Source: Alopecurus myosuroides
Taxonomy: Eukaryota > Streptophyta > Magnoliopsida > Poales > Poaceae
Length of the DNA stretch: 64,000 nucleotides
Direction: 5' to 3'
NCBI GenBank assembly: GCA_028641055.1
Contig: CM054057.1
Span: forward strand, 727,232,484-727,296,483
Shown here piece by piece: positions 34,416 to 45,833 of the stretch. The position numbers and the translations under genes are program-made. The first letter of the stretch is position 1; each line of letters starts with the position of its first letter. Below the pieces are notes generated by a model. That model searched no databases and was not told where the DNA came from. It worked only from the letters and a program-made list of their open reading frames with translations.

Positions 34416-36133
34416 TGTTTACCTTAGCATGAGTGTTATACTTGTGTTATTTGTTGTCCTAGTGTTGTTGTTGTGCTTAGGAGTATCTTGTGAACTAAGC
34501 ACCCAACTTAATCATGAACATATTAGGTAAAAATTGCTTGTGTGTTGCTAATACCTACTCCCATGGTATTGTTCTGTTTGTTTGTTTTACCTTAGTAACC
34601 TCACCCTTTGCACCCACAAGCTATATTTTTAGCTTCTTAGATATCTTATTATGAGAGTGGTACACCACCCCATATATGGTATGTAAGATGGGATATGGTT
34701 TTCTAAACCATATATAGTTGTCTGACGATAGTTTTGGACCGTGAGAGTTTTGTGAGGTAGTTGTTCGCGATGACGTTTTGAGTGATTTCGCGAGTGTACG
34801 TTTGCTTGCTGTATGTGTTGTTTAGCTTAGTTGTTTGCCCTTTAGACCTGAGAGTGTGTCTTTTATTCTTTTACGACGCTAGAAAACGAAGAAGAAGAAG
34901 CAGTTGTGGAGCTGTGCGTCAAGTTCAATTTACCTCAAGGCCAGGGACATTAAGAGATTTAAGGCAAGCCATCCTGATGCTTGCTGTTACTACACTTATC
35001 ATTATCTATCATGCATGCTTTACTTCTGAAAAGTTTTACAAAACTTGGTTTCCAAAAACTATTTTTGAGTGAATACTACTACTACTATTATATATACTAT
35101 TACTGCGCTAGTAGTTGATACTTGGTGTTACCAAGCCCATAGCCACCATATGATATTTATTACCATCAAATATACTAGTCCCTAAGTGGACACCCTAAAA
35201 ATGTGTTTTTACAAAACAAAGGCTTTATGGAAAACCCGGTGGAAAGGCAGAGCCTTATTCACCGGAGGAATGTGGAAGTGGTCATTTTTGGGAAAATGGT
35301 GTTTTACAAAAATGACACATAACCTAGTCTTCGCCGGACAACCTTTACCGTACTGCCACCTTACCCCAACATGGGCACGGGGCTTAACTGGAAGTTTGTT
35401 CTTGTTAGTTTGTGTTCTATCTCAATTGCTATAAGGGACGTCGTACCCTCGAACCGAATGTCGTCAAAACCCCTGTTGATACATATAAAGTGTGGGATTA
35501 AGTTTCCCTCCGGATGCATTCCGTTGAGGCTCCCGTCTAGGCAGAGTGGGACTTGATGCCGGGGAGCATATACTCAATTGAGAGATAGACATATTCTAGC
35601 TTGAACATAGTGGATGTTTAGGATCAGTTATCTGATGTTTACATACTGTTGTTACAGTCCGTGGTTGTTCACGGCAGGTGTACTGGATCTGGTGGATGTG
35701 TACACCTCTGCAGAGTACAACTATTTCTAAGTAGCCGCATCCTCGGATATGGACAGTTGAATGGCCATGTAGCTAGCATTGTGTCAATGTTTTCAAAAAG
35801 GAGTTTTCAAAAAGGAGTTGGACTTGTGAAGTGTCGAAAGGAGGAAATCTTGTACCGTGGAGGTACCGTTGATGGAAGGCCAGAAGTTGTTTTACAAAAA
35901 GTTTGCAAATAGAAAACCTTCTTTTACAAAATGAGTTTATAAAACCTCTTGTACATGTGATATCTACAAGAGAAAGAAAACTATATTATTTTCTTTTGAA
36001 GTATCTTCTTCAACAAAGATACAGAGATTTTAAAAATCAACTATGATATGTCCTACACATATCATTGATAGTGAACCCTATTTATAGCCTACCTATTATA
36101 CCATATAAGCATACTTGCATTGGGTAAAGTTAC

Positions 36134-36271
36134 ATGATGGATGTCTTGCTGAGTACATTCAAATGTACACATATTGGTTTCGTCCCTGGTATCAACTTGC
36201 CAGATTTTGAGAAGGAGTCTCAGAAGGACATCTATGAAGAGGAGTACGGAGCTGATGGCTTTGCAAACTAG
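36134..36271 (+). CDS. 45-residue micro-ORF in R/U5 of the B 5' LTR
   Basis: Opens with MMDVLLSTFKCTHIGFVPG and continues to an acidic end (KESQKDIYEEEYGADGFAN) before TAG. The copy in the 3' LTR (45407-45544) keeps the full length, with five base changes, three of them altering a residue (V to I, D to E, G to R). I believe a similar phrase is present in other chromovirus LTRs of this group, but cannot check. It could be a translated leader peptide, or the relic of an exon spliced onto gag. Not a proven gene. Confidence 0.35.
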   Translation: MMDVLLSTFKCTHIGFVPGINLPDFEKESQKDIYEEEYGADGFAN

Positions 36272-36558
36272 GATCGTCTCCCGGTCAGCAGCCTGTAGGT
36301 TAAGGTGTGACTTGGGCTCTAATACGTTTGGCGTGTGTTTAGTCTTCCGTTGTGTGTTGTGTGTTGGCCCTGCGTGGCAGTTGTGTTAGACTTGGTCATG
36401 TGACCATGTCCCTTGTAAGTGTTTATGAAACCGTGTAATGGATATTGTATCTGTGTACCAACTTGATATGTTGTTAACGACTGGTGTGATCTGGGATCGT
36501 GAATGTATGCATATCGGAGGTGTCCTTGAACAGTGGTTCTGGGGCGGGCCCCACAGAG

Positions 36559-36571
36559 TTGGTATCAGAGC
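36559..36571 (+). other. Primer-binding site of element B
   Basis: TTGGTATCAGAGC lies three bases after the LTR end at 36555 and matches the complement of the 3' end of plant initiator tRNA-Met. It fixes the LTR boundary. Confidence 0.9.
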
Positions 36572-36790
36572 TATCCTGACCTTAGGAGACCTTAGTTAGC
36601 ATGGACGTTAGCTAGTACTCTAATAATAAAAGTTAATAAAACCATGTCACTAAGATGACTATTTTCCAAAAGATTCTACATTCCATCCCCTCTGTGATTT
36701 TGAAAACCCTATTTACACTAAGTTAAAAAGGAGCATCTTAAAATTTTGCACACTGTTACCTAACTTAATCTACTTTAAAATCTTGTGTAG

Positions 36791-37462
36791 ATGGCAGTTG
36801 TCTTCACCGAGTCCTTCCGGCTGGGATCGCATGCACCTTGCTACTGCCGTTTTGAGGAGGAATTGATCAAGATGACTAGCATTATCGGTCGTCCTGTACC
36901 TGAGTTGAAGGGAGCTCGGATTCACCAAGATGGACGCGAAGTGTCCTGGTTGGTGGTCTGTACCATCCGTGCACCCTTGCTAGCACCGTCAACCCCTGAG
37001 ATCACGTATGAAGTAAAGGAGAACAATTGGGAGGATGGTATCCTTAGAGTGATGCAGCTGACCATTGCCAAACTCGCGAACTTCTTTCGCGGCAAGTTTG
37101 AAGGCACCCCCTACAGATACTATGGGAGGCGCGATGAGGACGACAAGCCAGTAGATGTCACCGAAGACTTTGTGTTTGCTCGTCATTTCTAGCACTTGGA
37201 GGGACAGCTGTACAACACTCAGTTTTCCCTTGATAGGCTCAGAGGAGAGTTCAATACCCAGGGAAGAGAGATCTTCCATCTGACCAAGGACCTGAGAGTT
37301 TCCACTACTACCGAGCACCGTCTCGTGGCACAAGGAAAGACCATGAGGTTTGTTGGTTTCCATCTCCGTGCACAAGTGAGAGACCTTCAGTTCCATCTTG
37401 AAGCTAGCAAGACCAGAGTTGAAGAGTTGAAGGAACAGCTACGCGCTTCCTCGAGCACTTAG
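36791..37462 (+). pseudogene. Coiled-coil ORF upstream of gag in element B (one stop)
   Basis: Frame from ATG 36791 (MAVVFTESFRLGSHAPCYCR) to TAG 37460, 223 codons, interrupted once by an in-frame TAG at 37190 after FVFARHF. The second half (RLRGEFNTQGREIFHLTKDL to RVEELKEQLRASSST) is heptad-rich and predicted coiled coil. The first half has PVPELKGARIHQDGREVSWL and a Trp-rich stretch (NNWEDGILRVMQLTIAKLA). It lies between the primer-binding site and gag. I recognise the type as an extra ORF of Triticeae gypsy elements but know no function for it. Without the stop the frame would be complete, so decay is recent. Confidence 0.5.
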
Positions 37463-37796
37463 GATTGCCGCATGATGTTAGGAGTTGTGTTATGTCCACC
37501 CAGACGCGTGTTTGTGTTTGTGTTGTGTGAACTCTGTTAGAGCTTTGTGTGTGCTAGTTGTGTTGTAAGCCTTATGCCTTAGCCGTGTGAACCCTTAAGT
37601 TAAGTTATGCTCGTTAAGACTATGTTTCATGCGTATGTTAATCTTGGTTTGAGTTGGTGATTGTTTCTTAGATGCTTGCTTGTTGTTGTGTTACCTACCG
37701 TTCTCATCTTCGTTATGAGCCGGTATGTGTAGCTAAGTGTTCAAAACCAAAACCACCTTTAGTTGCTCTCGTCTTATACCGTTCTTTGTCTTCAGC

Positions 37797-38426
37797 ATGG
37801 CGAGCGATCTACCTCCACCACCGGAGCCGACAGTTGCTCAACTGTTTGCTCTATTGAGGGAAGAAAGTGAAGCCGCTCGTGCTGAACACGTAGCCACCCA
37901 TGCTGCCCTGGAACAGTTGACTCAGCTTGTCCTCACCAACGCTGGGAATACTGCGATCCTTATGAGAGGGTACCAGCAACTGCTTGCTGGAGAGAGCCTC
38001 AAAAGGAAGATAGTGACGCCAAGAGAAGCTAGTTCATGGGTGACTCGCAGCGCTTTGCCTGCGATGCCACAATCTTCAAGGAGGCGTGTGAAGGTCAAGC
38101 CTAGAAACACGGGTTGCTTTACCTATGGACAGGAAGGACACTTTGCTCGCGAATGTCCCAAGAAGAACCGTGTTCTATCCCTTCCTGATGAAACCCAAGA
38201 AACCCAAGGTCCATCCCAGAAGAAACGCAAGATCCTGACGAGTGGACCTCGAGACCAAGATGATGTTGCAGAAACCCCTGCAACTCATGCCATAGCCAAT
38301 GGTACGTTCTCGAACCACACCTGTAAAACCTCATGGTTGTATTTGACTTTGTACCCTGAAAAATCCGACGTAAATGGAACACTAGAAGTGTCACGTCAGG
38401 CTAAATATAATATGTTAAATAATTAA
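37797..38426 (+). pseudogene. gag of element B with deleted capsid and altered zinc knuckle
   Basis: ATG 37797 (MASDLPPPPEPTVAQLFALL) opens a gag N terminus with an acidic helix (REESEAARAEHVATHAALEQL). About 70 residues later it passes to a basic linker and a knuckle, CFTYGQEGHFAREC near 38113. A capsid domain normally lies between these parts and is absent. The second Cys of the C-x2-C-x4-H-x4-C knuckle is Tyr, so zinc binding should fail. The frame is open to 38426 but its end (KSDVNGTLEVSRQAKYNMLNN) looks random. It would have packaged RNA, but probably not in this copy. Confidence 0.7.
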
Positions 38427-39885
38427 AATACTAACAAAATCTCATCTAATTTTAGAATAACACCTTATAGAGTTGGTAACCTGGCCTCATAAAATTCTAG
38501 TTCGATACCTTACAGAGTTGGTGATATAACCTCATCTATTTAAGCCTAATACCTTACAGAGTAACATACAGAGTTGATACGTTGCAGAGTTGGTATCACT
38601 TGTTTCAAAACTTATAACCAATTTTTCCTAAACCAAAAAGAAAGGTGCCCCAGGATGATTCTATAGCTGTTTTGAAGAAAGTGAAAGGTTGGAAAAAAAT
38701 ATTGGATGGATAAACTATGGTTGCCACTAGTCCACAAGATCTTTCGTATATATGTTTGGAGGAACCAAATTTTTGGAAACGAGATGGTGGGAAATCATTG
38801 AGGTTTAGCTTAGGAGTGAAAGAATGAGGATCATAGGATTTTAGTGGAGTTGAATTATGATATCACATCCGGGGATAACCAGTTGTGGACCCCAAAGATT
38901 TGGAAGTTATCATTAACTAAAATTTGTAGCCTGGAAGGTATGATTTGATTTTTAAAAGGATTGCTGGAAATTATAGGATTTTAGGAAGTGCTTGAATATA
39001 TAAGGAGATTGGGTTAACAAGATGTAGCATGTGAGGTGATTTGTGATATTAGAATGATAGGACAATGGTTTACATAGGTGATTTCTTATCCTGGATTTTA
39101 GTGGAAAGATTGATGGTAGTAAAAAGAGCATGTTGGATTGAGATAGATATTCGATTTTGATTATAGATGTATTGAAGGAATATTGGGTTGTGGATATAAA
39201 ATATATTTGTGGATATTAAAGGATGATTTTGGATTTTAGGACAAATCAATATGACTTGGAATTAGTAGATGATTTTTCTTGATGGTTTATTCTCGGAGCT
39301 TGTCACGCTCTGTCGAGATTGTTTGAGGGAAATGATTTTTAATCCGGAGATAGGAGTTGGGAGAATTTGAACAGACTTATAGAAGTAGTATACAGAATTG
39401 GTATATGATTGTTGAAAATAAATGGTTTAGCCTTAGCATTATGATCTTGATGAAATGTCTTTGAGGGAAACAAATGATTTGAGGCTTGAGTATATTAGAC
39501 TAAGAGGAAGATAGTGGATTTTCCTGGATTTTGGAGATGAGAAATGGAAAGCTCATACTAAATAAATGTTGGTGGATATACCTTGAATTGATCATTGAGA
39601 TTGGGTACAAATAGGTAATTGTCTAAAAGATAAACCATGGTTTGATATCGTGGTTTTGAGGAACAATAAGTTTGAAGTTTAGTTTATGGCACCCAGACCT
39701 TTGAAAAGAAAGCTAAATTACCGATAAATTTCGGTAAGTTTAATAAAAGGGGGGAGCCCCTGTAAATAATGTTACCAATCACCCACACTTGTTTTGTAAA
39801 CAAATCAGCTAACATTGTTTTTACCATACCCTCTTTTCGCTTGTCTGCGAATCTCGGGACGAGATTCTTTTAAGGGGGGAAGGTT
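38427..39885 (+). other. Noncoding 3' internal region of element B with short repeats
   Basis: No pol signature. At about 38465-38612 the phrase cttacagagttggta recurs at least five times with variation (38463, 38508, 38548, 38580, 38592). It resembles the start of the B leader (cacagagttggtatcagagc, 36551). The rest is G/A-rich and degenerate. A polypurine tract ends at 39885, directly before the 3' LTR. Confidence 0.6.
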
Positions 39886-42800
39886 TGTCACACCCTAGTT
39901 TTTGGATTCTTATACTGTGCTTAAGAAGACAAAAAACTAGGGCCACAATTTTTTTTACAACATGATTGTTTGAACTAACATGTGTTTATGATCTTAATCA
40001 TATTTGCAACACAAGTTTTGTTTCTTTATAAAACCAATACCAAATGTTTCTGAAAACATTCCTATTATTTTTCCCTGATGTTTTCCTATTATTACTTGAG
40101 TGGATTTTTATTCCAAGACTTGTATCATTCTTGTTTGCATCTTAAAAAAACTTTTACTTTTGATGGATCCAAGAAAACAAGATTTCAAAATGATTTGTGA
40201 AAGATTCCTTTAAGGATTTCTATGGAAAACATTTTTCTGAAAATAAAGCCAAGTACCTGTTTTCTACCCTTGTTTTCACTAGGCTATAAAATGTTATTTT
40301 ATGTTTTCATGACATTTAATTGATCCTTGATATATGTACTACAAACCCATAAGCTTACTTTTATTTTTGGGTTATTAAAAGTTATCTTTTGCTTGTTGTT
40401 TTTGTGGTATAAATTAAGGCAGAAAAAGCATATTTGAAAAACAGATAAAAACAGAAAGTATACCTTTTTCCACATTGTTTTCATGGCCTTAAACTATTTC
40501 AAAATTGTTTTCAAAGGATGTTTCTGAAAGCTTATAACATGGTTAACAAGTCCATACTTTGAAAACAAATTTTGGGAATCATTTGAACCTTGAAAACAAA
40601 CTCAACTTTTTGAACTTTTCATCTATTTCCAACACTTAGAAATTTTCTAAGTCCTAAGCTGAATTTTCTGAATTTTTCAGTGAACAGTGTGAGATACACT
40701 TTTGCACAAATGTTTTCTTGATGTTTCTTTGCACATTGTGAGGTGTAGCCTGGCCTAGCTTGTTTACCAACATATGTACTCAAGCCAGGATGCATTAGTA
40801 ATCTTCTAGAAGCCTTAGGCATGAAGAAATGAGAGAGAGAAGAGGATGATGTGGCAGGTATGGGCAGCCCATGCCTTTGACCTCTTTGACCTTGCCCTTG
40901 CCTCAACTTGCATCCAAAAGCCAGGATAAGACCAGCCCCCATGTGATCTGTGACTAGGACAGCCAGTGCACGAGTGTGGATGACCTAAAAGCCCTCAGAG
41001 CGCCCTCATGCCATTGCTTGGCATCACCCCGTGGCCATTTTTGCCCTTACCCTCATCACCTCGGGTATAAGTGTCCAGAGCCCCTCCCCTTGCGCCTCTG
41101 CCCTCCTCCCACTCCCTCATACCTCCCCAAACCAAAACGGAGCCGAGCCTAGCCCCTGGAAGCATGCACGAGCAGTGATCTCACCGCCGGTGACCACCAC
41201 AGTCCCGAGGTGACTCTGCTCGACCCGAGATTCCTCCTCCCTTCCCTATGCCCTGGATCAACTCCCCACCTCCCCTTGATCATCCCTGACCCCCTCCCAT
41301 GGTCCCTCGTTTGCAGAATCGCCGCCGCCGTCCGGGAATGCCGCCACGGGCATCGACCGCGTTCCACCGCCTGGAGCCGCGCCGAGCGCAACGATGACGC
41401 CCCTCGACGCCCTCGACCCCCTGCACCTTCCCCGAGCCCGCATCGGTCATCCCCGAGCCCTAGGTGAGCCTCCCGAGCCTTTTCGCCACCGGTCGTCACG
41501 GGAGAGAGAGAGAGAGGAGAGTGAGGTGGGAAAGAAGAGAGAGAACAGGCCGTCGACCCGAGGATCAACGGACACGCTTGAACGGGAAGCGTTCCCGCGC
41601 CGCGCGCGCTCACCTGGTTGCGCTGGGCCGCGCAGTGCGCTAGTTGGGCCGCGCCCACGCAGAACCAGCCCACACTCCTGATTTGTTTTCCTTTTTAAAT
41701 AATAACAGAAACTTGATGTTTACTTTGGACGTTGGAAAAATATAAAACTTGCAAAATAAAATCTACCAAAAATCATGGACCTAACCTTGTGAGTTCTTAA
41801 CCACATAAAAATTGCAGAACCAAGTTTGGCCTGTTCTTTTGATCACAAGGAATGTTTTGGCACAGAGTGTCTGTGAGAATGTTTTGAACCTTACTTTTAA
41901 TATATATAATTAAAATGAACAAACTAAAATGTTCTAGATATCCCTTGAACAGATCTATCCATAGCACTTGGCCTCACATCAAGTTGAGCTACCAAATGGA
42001 AATGCCATCCATTTTAGTAAAAGACCAGTAGGCTTTTCTGTGATTTTTAGAATGAGTTCAAAAAAGATTTTTGAAGTAAATCCAACTGGATGAGTTTGAT
42101 ATTGACTAGATCTATCAAACCCTATCTTAGGTTAATTTTTGGAGCCCTAGATTATTTTTGGTGAGCAGATCTAGAAACAACAGCTTTTCTGTTTTTTGTT
42201 TCTTTGTGTGTTTTTGTTGAAATTGAAATTTGTTTTTTATTCTATTTTGTTTCCTAGTTTGTATAGAGTTGTTAGGACTTGTTATTAAGTTGTTTTATTG
42301 TAGTACATCTACCCTAGAAAGTGTGTGCATGATTTGAAAACCCAAATAAAAATGGAACTAGCATTGGTTACTTTCTAGTTTTATTCTTTGGAATTTTTGT
42401 GTGAGCTAGATCTTTGTGTGCTTGGTTGACTAAATTTTGTGCTATGTTTGCTTTGAGTCCAGTACCATTTTGGTACTGTTATTTTGATGGTGTTTCTCTT
42501 CTAGCTTGCATATCATTTTTATTGTAAAGCATGTGTAGGATTTGTTATGCATGTGCACTAGTCTTGTTTTCACTAGAATCAATAGCCTTGTGTTATTTAT
42601 CTTGTATACTGATTTTTGTCATGAGTAACCAGAGGCTTAGTACCTATTTTCCTTGGTATTAGTGGGCCCATAACCCACTGGTCCCATTGCATCTTGATTG
42701 AGGATGAAAAACCCCAACCATACATGAGTGTAAAAATAACCTGTTTTATTATATGTTTGAACATTATTTTCCACCATGGAAAGTAGGTTGTTTGTTTCAC

Positions 42801-45800
42801 TTATGCAAGTGAAAGGTTTAATTATTTTTGTAAATACTAGTATGTTTAGGGTGTGATTCATTTTTTGGAATAATATTCCTTAGGGGTATCATGTTAAGAA
42901 ATGTTTCACTATGGTGTGCTAAACTAAACTGTTTGCAAATAAAATAACCCCTTTGTGGTTGATAGATTGTTTGTGAATGATTTTAAATTGAGTGTTTGGA
43001 TTTTTGAAAAGGTTTAGATAATTTTCCATTTGAGTGCATAGCTACTGGTTGTGTAAGTTATACCATGCTTTCTTGCTAGTAATTAATTAGGAAACACAGA
43101 ACTTGCTAAAATTGGTTTGTGCATGCTAAATGGTTGTTTCATAGGATTATTTGGATATTTGTGCTTACTAGCATGAGTAAGATTTGGTTACTGTTAGTAG
43201 GTATATTTATGTTCATGACTTTCTTGTTTAGAGTTAAGCATCATGGTAGCATTATTTGCTTCTATAGTGTTGAACTAGTGTCACCACTAGAAATTGTGGT
43301 TTGCTCTAGTGTTGCCATCTTTTATTTTATGAGTGTATGAGTTTATTATAGCATAGTGAGGAAGTTATTACTTCTGTTATGATGCCATGAATTATTTATT
43401 TGCATGTGTTATGGTTGTAGAATATAAGTTTTTCTTATAGCATGCTTGTGTAGGAATTCCCATACTAGTATGCTACATGCAGTCCTGTTTTTATGCTTAT
43501 TTGATGGGAGTATTTTCTTGAGTGATGATTGTGTTTTGGATTATTTTTATGACTTTATTCATTGGTTTTTAGCTACTGGTTGTTTGGTAAATTTTCATGA
43601 TTGATGGACTCCATAACTTCAAGTAAACATTAAGGTAGTAAATAAATAGTCTATTCTTTTGTTGTGTGTTTGTTTGTTGTTTGGTAGTTGTCTGAGTGTT
43701 TACCTTAGCATGAGTGTTATACTTGTGTTATTTGTTGTGCTATTATTGTCGTTGTGCTTAGGAGTATCTTGTGAACTAAGCATCCAACTTAATCATGAAC
43801 ATATTAGGTAAAAATTGCTTGTGTGTTGCTAATACCCACTGCCATGGGTATTGTTCTGTTTGTTTGTTTTACCTTAGTAACCTCACCCTTTGCACCCACA
43901 AGCTATATTTTTAGCTTCTTAGATATCTTATTATGAGAGTGGTACACCACCCCATATATGGTATGTAAGATGTGGGATATGGTTTTCTAAACCATATATA
44001 GTTGTCTGACGATAGTTTTGGACCGTGAGAGTTTTGTGAGGTAGTTGTTCGCGATGACGTTTTGAGTGATTTCGCGAGTGTACGTTTGCTTGCTGTATGT
44101 GTTGTTTAGCTTAGTTGTTTGCCCTTTAGACCTGAGAGTGTGTCTTTTATTCTTTTACGACGCTAGAAAACGAAGAAGAAGAAGATGCAGTTGTGGAGCT
44201 GTGCGTCAAGTTCAATTTACCTCAAGGCCAGGGACATTAAGAGATTTAAGGCAAGCCATCCTGATGCTTGCTGTTACTACACTTATCATTATCTATCATG
44301 CATTCTTTACTTCTGAAAAGTTTTACAAAACTTGGTTTCCAAAAACTATTTTTGAGTGAATACTACTACTACTATTATATATACTATTACTGCGCCAGTA
44401 GTTGATACTTGGTGTTACCAAGCCCATAGCCACCATATGGTATTTATTACCATCAAATATACTAGTCCCTAAGTGGACACCCTAAAAATGTGGTTTTACA
44501 AAACAAAGGCTTTATGGAAAACCCGGTGGAAAGGCAGAGCCTTATTCACCGGAGGAATGTGGAAGTGGTCATTTTTGGGAAAATGGTGTTTTACAAAAAT
44601 GACACATAATCTAGTCTTCGCCGGACAACCTTTACCGTACTGCCACCTTACCCCAACATGGGCACGGGGCTTAACTGGAAGTTTGTTCCTGTTAGTTTGT
44701 GTTCTATCTCAATTGCTATAAGGGACGTCGTACCCTCGAACCGAATGTCGTCAAAACCCCTGTTGATACATATAAAGTGTGGGATTAAGTTTCCCTCCGG
44801 ATGCATTCCGTTGAGGCTCCCGTCTAGGCAGAGTGGGACTTGATGCAGGGGAGCATATACTCAATTGAGAGATAGACATATTCTAGCTTGAACATAGTGG
44901 ATGGTTAGGATCACTTATCTGATGTTTACATACTGTTGTTACAGTCCGTGGTTGTTCACGGCAGGTGTACTGAATCTGGTGGATGTGTACACCTCTGCAG
45001 AGTACAACTATTTCGAAGTAGCCGCGTCCTCGGATATGGACAGTTGAATGGCCATGTAGCTAGAATTGTGTCAATGTTTTCAAAAAGGAGTTGGACTTGT
45101 GAAGTGTCGAAAGGAGGAAATCTTGTACCGTGGAGGTACCGTTGATGGAAGGCCAGAAGTTGTTTTACAAAAAGTTTGCAAAGAGAAAACCTTCTTTTAC
45201 AAAATGAGTTTATAAAACCTCTTGTACATGTGATATCTACAAGAGAAAGAAAACTATATTATTTTCTTTTGAAGTATCTTCTTCAACGAAGATACAGAGA
45301 TTTTAAAAATCAACTATGATATGTCCTACACATATCATTGATAGTGAACCCTATTTATAGCCTACCTATTATACCATATAAGCATACTTGCATTGGGTAA
45401 AGTTACATGATGGATATCTTGCTGAGTACATTCAAATGTACTCATATTGGTTTCGTCCCTGGTATCAACTTGCCAGATTTTGAGAAGGAGTCTCAGAAGG
45501 AGATCTATGAAGAGGAGTACAGAGCTGATGGCTTTGCGAACTAGGATCGTCTCCCGGTCAGCAGCCTGTAGGTTAAGGCGTGACTTGGGCTCTACTACGT
45601 TTGTCGTGTGTTTAGTCTTCCGCTGTGTGTTGTGTGTTGGCCCTGCGTGGCAGTTGTGTTAGACTTGGTCATGTGACCATGTCCCTTGTAAGTTTTTATG
45701 CAACCGTGTAATGGATATTGTATCTGTGTACCAACTTGATATGTTGTTCACGACTGGTGTGATCTGGGATCGTGAATGTATGCATATCGGAGGTGTCCTT

Positions 45801-45828
45801 GAACAGTGGTTCTGGGGCGGACCCCACA
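39886..45828 (+). repeat. 3' LTR of element B
   Basis: 5943 bases, TGTCACACCC..GGACCCCACA, uninterrupted. TATA-like gtataag at 41065-41071, GC-rich block 40930-41690, micro-ORF 45407-45544. It keeps about 350 bases near 42470-42830 that are absent from the 5' LTR. An LTR of almost 6 kb is long even for cereal gypsy elements. Confidence 0.92.
45407..45544 (+). CDS. 45-residue micro-ORF in R/U5 of the B 3' LTR
   Basis: Counterpart of the frame at 36134-36271. Starts MMDILLSTFKCTHIGFVPG and ends before TAG 45542-45544 with the same acidic tail. Same length and frame; differences are conservative or single. See the other copy for interpretation. Confidence 0.35.
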   Translation: MMDILLSTFKCTHIGFVPGINLPDFEKESQKEIYEEEYRADGFAN

Positions 45829-45833
45829 TTTCC

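Larger units (their letters stand above)
21889..36555 (+). repeat. 5' LTR of element B (interrupted by element A)
   Basis: 21889-25352 and 34421-36555; without A and one TGTTT the LTR is about 5.6 kb. It contains a GC-rich block (22920-23680) with a TATA-like box, then several kb of AT-rich DNA, and ends at ...CCCCACA 36555. Compared with the 3' LTR it lacks about 350 bases near 24470 (present at about 42470-42830), with short matching sequence at the break. By eye about 3% of sampled positions differ. Confidence 0.9.
21889..45828 (+). mobile_element. Element B: gypsy-like, gag-only element with very long LTRs (plus strand)
   Basis: A 5-base target duplication TTTCC flanks it (21884-21888 and 45829-45833). 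The termini are TGCCACACCCC (5') / TGTCACACCCT (3') and ...CCCCACA. The 5' LTR (21889-36555) is interrupted by element A. The 3' LTR is 39886-45828. The internal part is only 3.3 kb (36556-39885): a primer-binding site, a coiled-coil ORF, a deleted gag, about 1.4 kb of noncoding DNA and a polypurine tract (taaggggggaagg, 39871-39883). The tract and primer-site context resemble Tekay/Del chromoviruses, but no pol is present, so B would have depended on another element's enzymes. Confidence 0.93.
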
